Source: Spirogloea muscicola
Taxonomy: Eukaryota > Streptophyta > Zygnematophyceae > Spirogloeales > Spirogloeaceae
Direction: 5' to 3'
Assembly: GCA_009602725.1 (NCBI GenBank)
Contig: WELB01000055.1
Location: 204,589 to 234,895 of the forward strand
DNA length: 30,307 nucleotides
Shown here: positions 22,206-30,307 of the stretch, piece after piece
Layout: each line of letters starts with the position of its first letter
Position numbering within the stretch: the stretch's first letter is position 1
Position numbers and translations under genes: made by a program
Notes under the pieces: model-generated
Told to the model about the DNA's origin: nothing
The model's database searches: none
Seen by the model: only the letters and a program-made list of their open reading frames with translations

Positions 22206-24864
22206 TTATGCTAGCTGCTCAGTGCTTAGCAGGTGAACAAACAGAGGCAGGTAAACTGCTGCTCGGCCTGGGCTGGAGAGCAGCTCACTGAAGCTCGCGG
22301 CCACGCTGCCCCACAGTGCCGCTGTCAGGAGGTTGCGCTCCTCAACCCATCCGGCGAGAAAGCCGCCGCAGAAGGCGTTGCCGCAGCCGGTTGTGTCAAC
22401 CACCTGTCGCGGCGGCGTCGTGCCAACTGCTTCCACTGCCGCTCCTCTGTCCCTGCCAGCAACTTGCTGCTCTGCTGGCGCATGGCGGTTCTCCTCAGTG
22501 CCGCTACCCCAACTGTCGTCGACTGACACAGGTTTTGCCAGCTGCTGGCCTCCTTCCCGCGGCGCATGTCGGGTTGTCGGCCTGCCCTCCCAGCAGACCA
22601 CGTGGTAGGCAGGGACCTCCCAAGTCTCGCCCGTGTCAGCTCTGTCATGGGTCGAGAGAGGCTCAGTCAAATATAAGACGAGCAATTGCCGCCTCCATCT
22701 GAGGCAGGGCTTGCATTCACGACCAAGATGAGAATCTTGGAAAAGTCAGTGGACATTTAGTACATCGATTCTGTGCTCTATATGTATGCATGAACATGAC
22801 TGGCAAGCCTTCTCCTAGTCTGAAGCCCAAATGTGGAGTCCTAGATCCACTATAGCAGCCTGCTTTGTTACCTGTGAACCACACAGCCAAGCTCCCCTCT
22901 TCTGAGTGACACCACCTACACAGTGTTTGGTAGGTGCGTAGCGCGAGAGGAGAAGTAAGGACACGTCTGACATTGTATGAGAGAATTCTGACTTTCCTAA
23001 CTTTGAGAGAGCTCCCACAAGTCTCGACCTTGGCACCGGCAATAGCTAATCAGCATACTGATCAGGGCCAAAAGAAAAGCGATGGTGATTGCCTTCACAG
23101 TAAGCCTCAAACCTCTGCTCCAAGCTCCACAAGTCGAGCAATGACCTCCAGCGGAGCCCCAGGTCCGACAAGGGACCAGGCCTCCTTTTCGTTCGGCGAG
23201 AAGATGTGCGTGCTCTGCAGCAGTGCTCTGGCACCATCCACCATGCTCCACGACAAGAATGAGGTGTTCAGGAGATGGGCCGCCAGAAGAGCATCATCAT
23301 GAAACGTTTTCAGGTTCCGAAGGCACGCCACAAGCATCTCTTGCGGCCATTCACAAGCAGCTACATGTCCAACACATTTGTCCAGATTCCAGCAGAAGCA
23401 GGTACACTTAGCTACGGCACCTGAGTTCACATAACGGCACTGGTTCGGTGGCGTGTGTGTACGTCTCAATGCTGATGGCTGCCGCCCCAGATGCACGTAG
23501 CTGCCGCACGAACGGCACGTCCCGCTCGCTTGGGTGCACGCCGGCATGGTAAGCCCTGGCTGTCCTGCACGTCTTGCAGGCTGCTGCCTGACCATCGCTT
23601 TTGTGGGTCCAAGCTCCACAAGTGGCAGTCAAATCAGGCAATCACCAGCTCGCTGCTGGTCATCTGACGAGGTGGCTTTCGAGCCATCATTGAAGCCCAG
23701 ATCTAGTGGCTGCAGAAATAGGGTTGAGAATCAGCATAGGATCTGTGGGGTCTGTCTAGGGTTAAGAAGAGACAAGAGTGCTCTAACCGATAGTGTGCAG
23801 GCAGAACGTCAAGCCGTGGCCGCAGCATCCGCCATGCATCGTTGCCGACTGGGACTTGCCACACCTGGCAGCGGAGGTAATGTTGGTAGGCAGAACTTTA
23901 GAGGCAGAATCAATCTCTACCCTGGCCAGCTGGAGCTCTTCCTTGCCAAATGTGGGCTCCTGTGATGGCTGCAGCACCCTGCAGAACGATGTGGGCGTGT
24001 CGGCTATGGTTCTGACCTGCGTCCGTTGCCCATCCTTCTCCGTCACCTGCGAAAGAGTCAATCAAATTGAGGACTCGAAAGAAAGCATAGTTAGGTGCTG
24101 GCGCTCGAGGTCATAGCATGGTGCTTTGACTGAGCAATGCTCCAGTTCCAGCTATTCAAGCTGTTGGCACGATTCCGACGTCGTTCTTGTAGATCGACTT
24201 CACTGTCTGGGTGAAGTTGATCAAGGTCCCTCATGCAGGACTGATAGTTGTTGTGATGGCTTCGAGGTCTGAGCATGCACTGTGAAGCAAGCGGCACCTG
24301 CCAAGCCCGCAGAGTCGGCTGCGGCCACCTTACAATGCCCTGGGTGTTGATACCAGCCGCCGACAGCCACTCCCAACAGGAGCCAGGCAGGTCTGCGCCG
24401 ACTCCTGCAGCCAGGCCAATGCTGCCGGCAGCAGATGCGCTTTCAGCAGTGTGTCATCGTAGCATGATATTGACAATGCCCTGCAGGTTCATGCGTAGCC
24501 TTGACCTTGCATCACCTACCTGCAGTCCTGCGGGGCCAGTAGCCTCATGCCAAAGGCCGTCTGGGCCCCTGCGGCAGCGGTAGAGCTCGAGATGCTGCAG
24601 TGAGTTGCAAGGCGCCTTGCTCCACCTCTACCGAAACTGTGGTCTATGGAGGGCGCTACTAAGGCAAGGAAGCCTCTAGTGCAGCACTTACCACAGTAAG
24701 CATTTCACATTTGGCCATTGCTAGATTGTGGTGCGCTCACCTCCTCCGCCGAGGCAGGCCATGCTCGTGCGACCGTCTGGGAAGACGATGTCATCCACGA
24801 TGAGCGTAAACGTCACATAGTCTAAAGAAGCTGGCTCGGCCTCGCCTTGCTGATTCGCCACCAT
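22206..24864 (-). CDS. pfkB-fold sugar-kinase-like protein, MAK32-like
   Basis: Nine minus-strand exons: 24864-24741, 24568-24520, 24421-24298, 24046-24017, 23864-23788, 23564-23421, 23227-23113, 22915-22872, 22641-22206. All are GT-AG and in phase, giving 380 residues. ATG 24864 ([11 protein letters not shown]) is the first Met before the conserved core. Family strings in order are [139 protein letters not shown], and [19 protein letters not shown]. PfkB proteins phosphorylate sugars or nucleosides; the substrate here is unknown. The signature normally has Asp as catalytic base where this one has Asn (GCGN, codon 22379-22377), as I recall for MAK32-like relatives. About 60 low-complexity residues are inserted just before this motif. 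An inactive or altered kinase is possible. Confidence 0.9.
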
Positions 24865-25500
24865 CTGCCGGAGGCTCGCTCTGTGCACCTCCTAACGGCG
24901 GCGGCATTGGCAGCTCAACTTCGGCAAAGGTTCTGCCTCCCACTGAGGCGAGTAGTGGCGGGTAGCCGGCGACTGCAGCATGTGTGCAAGCTCCACTCCT
25001 GCTTTCTCTCTCCTCTTTCTAGTCTCTTGATATGCCAATTCTCGTTCAGCTGGCCGGCTCTGCTGCTGGTGCTGCTTGCCCACCTCGATCGAATTAAGAT
25101 GGCGTAAGCGTAAGCGCGGCTCAACGACGGTCGTACGACCACCCAGGTGTGCGAGGCTGCTATGCGGAGTACTGATAGTCAAACGATGCTGCCGATTGCC
25201 ATAGCACCCACAAGTGCCCAGAAGGTGGAGCTGCCGGGCTAGCCCAGGCAATCACGTCCTCCCAGTGAGAAGGAACAGCTCTTCCATGTAAGGCAATGGG
25301 CTGTGAGAGGCCAGCCCAAAGAGAGACAAGAGGAAATGGTCTTCCCAGGCATTCTCCCGCCATTCCGCGTGCGAGCTTCTCCGACTTCCGGCTGTTGGAC
25401 TAAGAGGAATTCCGTGTATAAGAAATAAATGTAGGCCAAATGGCCAAGTACAAAGGCAAGCATAACTAAGGGTCAATGAGCACCCATTTCCAGTACTCAC
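24865..25500. other. Upstream region of the pfkB gene
   Basis: This should hold the pfkB gene promoter; no clear TATA box is seen. Frames on both strands are short and unrecognised. The repeat block begins inside it: a copy of the hairpin motif (GGGCTGTGAGAGGCCAGCCC) lies near 25297-25316. Confidence 0.45.
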
Positions 25501-25839
25501 TTGCGTGGCTGCGTGATCTGAAATTCCTGGTCCCTTTTTCTCTTGCGCGCTCTTTCGCGCTCAGGGTCAGGCCATCGGCTTCCGTGGCCGCGGTCCCAAG
25601 TTAGTTGTCGGATTTGTATGTGCTCAGCCCGCGGGTACCATTAAGCAATGCTTCAATTGGCCACCCTATCATTGCACCGCGCGCCTTCTCTCTTTTGCTG
25701 GCAGTTTACAGCCGATTCTTTATCATTTGCAAAAGTTTCTGCCTGATCTTTCCGTCTGAGCAGGCATCCTTAGCGGACCTCCACAGTTTCCGACTGCATT
25801 CCTTCTGGGCTAGAGAAAGTGCTCGCCCATTGAGAATAG

Positions 25840-25858
25840 GGGCTGGAAAAACCAGCCC
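25840..25858 (+). repeat. Perfect hairpin copy (GGGCTGG-AAAAA-CCAGCCC)
   Basis: Seven-base perfect arms around an A5 loop, followed by AAAAAAGAATGAACAGAG. This is the cleanest stem of the hairpin family; other copies keep the CCAGCCC arm and vary the loop. Confidence 0.8.
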
Positions 25859-25931
25859 AAAAAAGAATGAACAGAGTACGAGAAGGGGGCCAGGGGAAGC
25901 GCTAAGAAACAGAAACAAAGCAGCTACGAAT

Positions 25932-26065
25932 CACTCAGTAACCTCTGCTAAGCAGCCGCAGGTCGGAGATGCTAGGCTCGTTGAAGTGGGTTCCCTGGCC
26001 AGAGCCAGAGCCAGCAGCGAGGGCTCTGCCGGCACGAAGGTGCATCGCCCGTGCCATAGACCTTT
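25932..26065 (-). repeat. HLRAGRALAA module, copy 1 (inverted, near-identical to 29507-29640)
   Basis: On the minus strand it reads SMARAMHLRAGRALAAGSGS then DLRLLSRGY. The ~134 bases match the reverse complement of 29507-29640 with only a few differences, so this pair is a recent duplication. Confidence 0.85.
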
Positions 26066-26639
26066 GCAGCGAGACAGCCAGGCGCATTCGATACACTTAC
26101 GCCAGCGACCCGGCTGCAGGATAGTCCACCGGCTCCCCATGGAAGCGACGGGCGATGGTGTGGCGGGCGAGCTGAGTGAGCAGCTCGAGCCACCGAGCGC
26201 CCTTTCTGGGCTGCCCTCTCACAGCCATTGCCTGACACTCGACAAGCTGTTTCTTCGTTCTTCTTCAGACCTCAGTCATTCTTTGATTGCTAGGGCTGGG
26301 TTAATACAGCCTAAGCCCCTTTGCAAGAGCTTCCTCAATATGTATAGATTCTTCCTTTCGAGCATTTTCTATGCTTGCTTTTCACAGCATCCACAGGCTG
26401 AGCATGCAGCAGCACACGCGGCTCGTGGCAAGGAGGGCCAAGTACTCGGACCATTCGGAAGGAAGGGATGAATTTGCTGCACTGGTATTGTCACGGGGCT
26501 TTCGGGTCTCAGTGCTTGGACCTCGTGACCAGGCTTGCGCGTAGCTCGGTGTCACACTGGCGGCACCTCGAGTAGGCTGACTTCAACACCGCTGGCTGGC
26601 TACCGCAGGTGTTCTGTTTGCGCCTTTCCCTTCTCTCAA

Positions 26640-26840
26640 GCGGTCCTTGGCCCACGCCTTGCATCTGCGAGCTGCCCGTGCTCTAGCTGCCGCCGCTTGC
26701 TATCGTCAAGAGAGACTCTTGCAGTAGAGGGCGATGGCTGTGTGAGTAGCCAGCCCAGACAAAGGCTTGAACAAAGTCAAGGGGACTGCTTTTCCGCGGC
26801 TAGTCGTTCTGACTTGCGGCTGCTTACTCAAGGTAAGTAA
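26640..26840 (+). repeat. HLRAGRALAA module, copy 2, interrupted by a hairpin element
   Basis: The left half (26640-26722) reads LAHALHLRAARALAAAACYR; the right half (about 26788-26840) reads DCFSAASRSDLRLLTQGK. Between them lie ~65 bases carrying the hairpin motif (GGCGATGGCTGTG, then GCCAGCCCAGACAAAG). Copy 4 has the two halves directly joined. Confidence 0.7.
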
Positions 26841-27299
26841 GTGACCATCCTTCGCTGGCACTTGCTTGATTGTATCTTAAGTGCATGCCAGCCCTTTTGG
26901 ACCTTGTCCACTCTTTTCGGGCTGGCTTTCACAGCCCTCGCCCCCTTGTGGAACTGCTTACTTTTGTGGAAGAGCTGCTTCCCTTGGACCACATTTTTCA
27001 TGGGCTGGTCCCTTCACATCCTTCATGGCTTAGCTCTGTGTTGTCACGCTTTCCGGTCCCCTGCAGACCTTGTCCATTCTTTTTCTCCCGTCGCTTGGCG
27101 GCACGGGGCAAGGATCGGAAGTATGCAGATCACCCCCCAGGCGATGAATTCGCGGCCCTTGCCATCGACGTCCACGGGGCTTATGGCAGCGGCTGGCTGG
27201 ATCTCCTCCTGCGGCTTGCCCTGCAGGCCATCGAGCGGCGGCCGGGTCCGCCAAGGGGGGCTGCCCGGCTTTAACGCGCTTCCTGGCCCAGGTCTTCCG

Positions 27300-27455
27300 G
27301 ATGCGGCTCTCCGTGTCCCTTCAACGCTCCCTCGCTCATGCCGTCCACTCGCGCGCGGGCCGTGCTATAGTTGCTGCTTTTGGGTCTCGTCTGCCTGCAT
27401 CTTTTCCAGCTTCGAGCTACTCTGACTTGATGTTGCTCACCTGCGGGTATTGAGC
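27300..27455 (+). repeat. HLRAGRALAA module, copy 3 (diverged)
   Basis: Translation reads SLAHAVHSRAGRAIVAAFGS then SYSDLMLLTCGY and a stop, recognisably the same module with many changes. Confidence 0.6.
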
Positions 27456-27689
27456 TACCTGTGGTTCTGTCGTGTCTAGTTGTCTAGATGCCTAGCTGTG
27501 TACTTCCCTTCTCTCCGGCGCCTGTTGTGGCTCTTTGGTTTTTGTCCATTCTTTTTGGCTGGCTTCTGCCAGCCCCTCGTTTCTATGGGCGAGCTCCTCT
27601 CTTTTTCGGGCTGGCCTCTCACGGTTGGCCTCTAATGACCGCTGGCTCGCTAGTGCAGACAATGTCATAGCGCCTTTCCGTTTCCCTCC

Positions 27690-27812
27690 AGCGGTCCTTG
27701 GCTCACACCTTGCATCTGCAAGCTGGCCGTTCTCTAGCTGCCGCCTCTGACTATCGTGAAGGGCACTGCTTCCTGGCGGCTAGTCTTTCTGACTTGCGGC
27801 TGCAAAATGAAG
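27690..27812 (+). repeat. HLRAGRALAA module, copy 4 (uninterrupted)
   Basis: Translation reads RSLAHTLHLQAGRSLAAASD then YREGHCFLAASLSDLRL. It serves as the unfilled counterpart of copy 2. Confidence 0.7.
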
Positions 27813-28130
27813 GTCATACTTGCAGCTGCAGAAGGAAGGTTACTAGATGATTAAGAAGTGGGAACAGAAGAGGAAAGGGCGACAGGGAGTGTGGATTGAG
27901 TGATGGAGAGCCTAAGTGGCCAAGTACAGAGGCAAGCACATTGACAGATGTACATCGCCTGATGCTAAGCTGACCCGCTCACGAGTCAGCACGTAGAGGT
28001 CGCCAAGTGATGCCCGAATACTAGAAGGCAAGACAAGCCATAATGGCACCAGCTAAAGAAGACAAGGGGCTCTTTCAAAGTAGGCTGAGGGCTGTGAATA
28101 GTCAGCCCGGAAGACATCTGACAGAATGAA

Positions 28131-28200
28131 GCGCGGCCAGATTGACTGGTGGCTGGGAAAGGCCAGCCCAAAGGAATGGACAAGGTCTGAGGGAGCCTGA
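28131..28200 (+). repeat. GATTGACTGG unit, direct copy 1
   Basis: GCGCGGCCAGATTGACTGG, then the hairpin GGCTGGGAAAGGCCAGCC, then AATGGACAAGGTCTGAGG. It recurs with few changes at 28709-28778 and 29057-29130, and inverted at 29328-29384 and 29708-29778. Confidence 0.85.
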
Positions 28201-28369
28201 GTGCGACAAGGGTCCTAAGAACCAGCTAGAGCTTGACCAACTTTGTGGTACAATACATAAAGAGCTCACTTCCAGTAGAGGGCGATGGCTGTGGTTGGCC
28301 AGAGAAAAGAATGAAGAAGTTTCGAAAGGGGCCAGGACAGACGCATGCGATAAACCTGGGCCCACGAGC

Positions 28370-28500
28370 CAGCGGTCCATGGCCCACGCCTTGCATCTGT
28401 GTGCTGGCCGTGCTCCCGCTGCAGCGCCTGGCTTTCGTCAGGGGATAGTTGTCCGGCAGCAAGTCTGTCGAGTTTGAGGCTCCTCACTCGTAGCTACTGA
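28370..28500 (+). repeat. HLRAGRALAA module, copy 5
   Basis: Translation reads SMAHALHLCAGRAPAAAPGF then RQGIVVRQQVCRV. Its 3' part continues into the direct repeat shared with 29179-29260. Confidence 0.7.
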
Positions 28501-28531
28501 GTGGTCCATCCTACACCCCTTCTTACATAGA
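28451..28531 (+). repeat. Direct repeat, first copy (second at 29179-29260)
   Basis: About 80 bases beginning CCGGCAGCAAGTCTGTCG and including CTCACTCGTAGCTACTGAG and GTGGTCCATC; nearly identical to 29179-29260, about 730 bases away. Confidence 0.85.
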
Positions 28532-28708
28532 AGAAGTGGCACTCCCAGGGGGGGCAATGGCTGTGAGAAGCCAGCCCAAAAAGAACTGACAAAAGGTTCG
28601 AAGGGGCCAAAAAACGCTTAGCTGCTACGAAGGGGCAAGAAGAAGGGGCCTGAAGAAGCTCGTCAGGAAGTGCGCGCCCATAGAGTTGAAGGGCTGGCAA
28701 AAGAGAGA

Positions 28709-28778
28709 GCACGGCCAGATTGACTGGTGGCTGGGAAAGGCCAGCCCAAAGAAATGGACAAGGTCTGAAGGAGCCGGA
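28709..28778 (+). repeat. GATTGACTGG unit, direct copy 2
   Basis: Same unit as 28131-28200, followed by GTACGAAGGACTAGGAGTAA and CATCAGCCAGGGAACGC, a tail shared in part with 28861-28915 and with the copy at 29057. Confidence 0.85.
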
Positions 28779-28917
28779 GTACGAAGGACTAGGAGTAAGA
28801 CATCAGCCAGGGAACGCCCAAAGAGCTAACCAAAGAAAGGGTATGCACACAGAGAAGCTCAGCTAAGGAGCCGGAGTGCGAAAACTAGGACTAAGACATC
28901 AGCCAGGGAACGCTCGG

Positions 28918-29036
28918 TAACCTCTAGTCATGAGTAGCTAGCCGGCGGAAAGACGTCGCCCTGACGGAAGCCGGAGGCCGCCGCCAAAGCTCGGCCTGCG
29001 TGCAAGTGAAACCGCGAAGGCAAGGGACCGCTGCAT
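28918..29036 (-). repeat. HLRAGRALAA module, copy 6 (inverted)
   Basis: On the minus strand it reads RFHLHAGRALAAASGFRQGD then VFPPASYS. This is the clearest RALAAASGFRQG copy. Confidence 0.7.
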
Positions 29037-29056
29037 CGAGATAGCAAAACGAGAAA

Positions 29057-29130
29057 GCGCGGCCAGATTGACTGGTGGCTGGGAAAGGCCAGCCCAAAAG
29101 AATGGACAAGGTCTGAGGGAGCTTGAGTGC
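29057..29130 (+). repeat. GATTGACTGG unit, direct copy 3
   Basis: Nearly identical to 28131-28200 over about 65 bases. Confidence 0.85.
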
Positions 29131-29178
29131 GAACGACTAGGACTGGGACATCAGCCAATATAGCAAAAGGGGTTAGTT

Positions 29179-29260
29179 TTCCGGCAGCTAGTCTGTCGGG
29201 TTTGAGGCTCCTCACTCGTAGCTACTGAGTGGTCCATCTCTACACCCGTTTTGACATAGT
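29179..29260 (+). repeat. Direct repeat, second copy
   Basis: Matches 28451-28531; corresponds to the 3' tail of the HLRAGRALAA module without its 5' part. Confidence 0.85.
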
Positions 29261-29327
29261 GCTTTAGGAGCTCGCTTCTGTAGGCCCCTACGTCATCTGG
29301 CCCCTTCGAACCTTTGTCAAGTCCTTT

Positions 29328-29384
29328 GACCTTGTCCATTCCTTTGGGCTGGCCTTTCCCGGCCACCAGTCAATCTGGCCGAGC
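29328..29384 (-). repeat. GATTGACTGG unit, inverted copy 1
   Basis: Reverse complement of the unit: GACCTTGTCCATTCC, then GGGCTGGCCTTTCCCGGCC, then ACCAGTCAATCTGGCC. Confidence 0.8.
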
Positions 29385-29392
29385 TTTCTTCT

Positions 29393-29505
29393 TTGGGCTG
29401 GCTTCTCACAGCCTTTAGCCCCCATTGGCAGAGCCACTTCTTTGGCTGTCGTCCTCTATCATGAAGACAAGTGGCTCTCCCAATGGGGGCAAGGGCGGGC
29501 TGTGA
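29393..29505. repeat. Imperfect inverted repeat, ~40-base arms
   Basis: The left arm (about 29393-29435, ...GCCCCCATTGGCAGAGCCACTT) pairs with the right arm (about 29470-29505, AAGTGGCTCTCCCAATGGGG...). About 35 bases separate them. The outer ends are hairpin-motif sequence. Confidence 0.7.
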
Positions 29506-29506
29506 A

Positions 29507-29640
29507 AAGGTCTATGGCCCGGGCGTTGCACCTTCGTGCCGGCAGAGCCCTCGCTGCTGGCTCTGGCTCTGGCCAGGGAACCCACTTCAACGAGCCTAGC
29601 ATCTCCGACCTGCGGCTGCTTAGCAGAGGGTACTGAGTAA
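29507..29640 (+). repeat. HLRAGRALAA module, copy 7
   Basis: Translation reads RSMARALHLRAGRALAAGSG then NEPSISDLRLLSRGY and a stop. Inverted twin of 25932-26065, 3.4 kb apart. Confidence 0.85.
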
Positions 29641-29707
29641 TTCTCCTGTGAAAAGCCAGCCCGAAAAGAACTGACAAAGGTTCTCTGAAGTCCTAGTCCT
29701 TCGCACT

Positions 29708-29778
29708 CCGGCTCCTTCAGACCTTGTCCACTCCTTTGGGCTGGCCTTTTCCAGCCACCAGTCGATCTGGCCGCGCTT
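29708..29778 (-). repeat. GATTGACTGG unit, inverted copy 2
   Basis: Reverse complement of the unit, with CGCACTCCGGCTCCTTCAG then ACCTTGTCCACTCC, GGGCTGGCCTTTTCCAGCC and CCAGTCGATCTGGCCGCGC. Confidence 0.8.
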
Positions 29779-29919
29779 CCTTTCTTTGTTTCTGAATGAT
29801 GTAGCCCTGTTTAGTTTGCCCAGACTCTGTCTGAGCAATGTGTCGGCTTGAATTGGCCTCCAATTCATTTCATGCGCCCCGCGCGCCTTCTCTCTAGGAA
29901 AGGCCAGCCCCATGATGCA

Positions 29920-30307
29920 GATATAAGAGGTCACAAGGTCCGAAGGCGGTGTGGGTCCCAGGCCCCTCGGGTGCGCCGCCCGGCCGCCCCTGGCCGTCGC
30001 GGAGCACGTGCGCACGTGTCTCACGAGGCACGTGGGCGGTCCGATCGGACGGCCGCCGAACGGCGCCGGCGGGGCCGATCGGGCGGCCGGGTGTGCGCCC
30101 CGCGGGGCCGGGACCACAAGCGGCAAGCCCATTGGCCGAACCTCCCGCGGGGTGGGAGCAGGGGGGGCGGCCCGGGGGAATTTCGGTGGGCGAATGCCGG
30201 GTGGTGGTCAATGGGCGCACCACGCCCAGTAAGCCATTGGTCAGTGGCGGGCCCGTCTCGCTCCGATTTAAGAATTCCGACACCTGCAGGGAAGGGGGGG
30301 GGGGGGG
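29920..30307. other. GC-rich contig end with CACGTG cluster and poly-G
   Basis: Composition rises sharply. Three CACGTG sites lie within 30 bases (30005, 30013, 30029); the first two form a perfect 14-base palindrome CACGTGCGCACGTG. Two CCGATCGG palindromes follow. The last 14 bases are all G, probably a sequencing or assembly artefact at the contig edge. Open frames here are a by-product of high GC, and no protein is recognised. Confidence 0.5.

Larger units (their letters stand above)
25250..29920. repeat. Block of interleaved dispersed repeats, both orientations
   Basis: No conserved gene is found in about 4.7 kb. Instead several short sequence families recur in direct and inverted order: a hairpin motif (GGCTG...CCAGCCCAAA), a ~70-base unit containing GATTGACTGGTGGCTGGG, and a ~120-base module whose translation reads like HLRAGRALAA. 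Copies are diverged to different degrees, so the block grew over time. It may be a nest of small non-autonomous elements or remains of a multicopy gene. I recognise no transposase, reverse transcriptase, integrase or capsid sequence. Confidence 0.75.

Noticed and set aside
25605-26471. Plus-strand open frame of 288 residues
   Set aside because: It runs across several repeat copies in mixed orientation, with no conserved domain; it reads the inverted module on its non-coding strand.
26841-27425. Plus-strand frame of 194 residues as a gene
   Set aside because: It is a patchwork of hairpin and module repeats; the module itself favours a different frame there (SLAHAVHSRAGRA).
25250-29920. CRISPR array
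   Set aside because: Repeats occur in both orientations, diverge, and lack regular unique spacers; the surrounding genome is eukaryotic.
1-30307. tRNA, rRNA or snRNA genes, transposase or reverse transcriptase genes, and viral sequences
   Set aside because: None recognised by eye; small or diverged RNA genes could be missed, and a tRNAscan-SE plus Infernal run would be decisive.

Overview
The window is nuclear DNA of a eukaryote, most likely a green alga (chlorophyte; order not resolved). The genes are split by many introns of roughly 100-400 bases. Coding exons are GC-rich while introns and spacers are T-rich. TGTAA polyadenylation motifs lie 56 bases (Brr2) and 78 bases (pfkB gene) past the stops, as in chlorophytes. 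Degenerate plant-type telomere repeats (CCCTAAA-like) also occur. The window looks like one draft contig: a 578-base run of N at 19117-19694, a single N at 5900, and a poly-G run at the right edge.

Layout, left to right. (1) 1-945: GC-rich edge, no recognised gene. (2) 946-5579, plus strand: a ten-exon gene joining a FIST-type sensory domain, split by a long acidic insert, to a C-terminal LON substrate-binding domain. It has no protease or ATPase part. (3) 5902-16156, plus strand: Brr2/SNRNP200, the U5 snRNP RNA helicase of the spliceosome, in 23 exons that all splice in phase. It contains both helicase cassettes but lacks the N-terminal ~390 residues, and the C-terminal cassette has lost its Walker A lysine (K to Q). 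(4) 16157-17488: spacer. (5) 17489-19116, minus strand: GID4/Vid24, the degron receptor of the GID/CTLH ubiquitin ligase, with its 5' end in the gap. (6) 19695-21537, plus strand: PGAP3/Per1, a GPI-anchor lipid-remodelling membrane protein, with its 5' end in the same gap, so GID4 and PGAP3 are divergent. (7) 22206-24864, minus strand: a complete nine-exon pfkB-fold kinase-like gene of the MAK32-like type, with Asn in place of the usual catalytic Asp. (8) About 25250-29920: a gene-poor block of dispersed repeats in both orientations, with at least two interleaved families. (9) 29920-30307: very GC-rich contig end.

The genes form no operon-like system; they are ordinary eukaryotic neighbours. 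Two of them (FIST-LON and GID4) are substrate- or ligand-recognition proteins linked by family to protein turnover. The most unusual items are the FIST-LON fusion, the dead Walker A in Brr2 cassette 2, and the repeat block. In that block one module keeps a similar reading frame in at least seven diverged copies, and one copy is interrupted by a hairpin element that a sister copy lacks. Exon boundaries were deduced by eye from splice signals, phase and protein similarity remembered from the families; no search was run.
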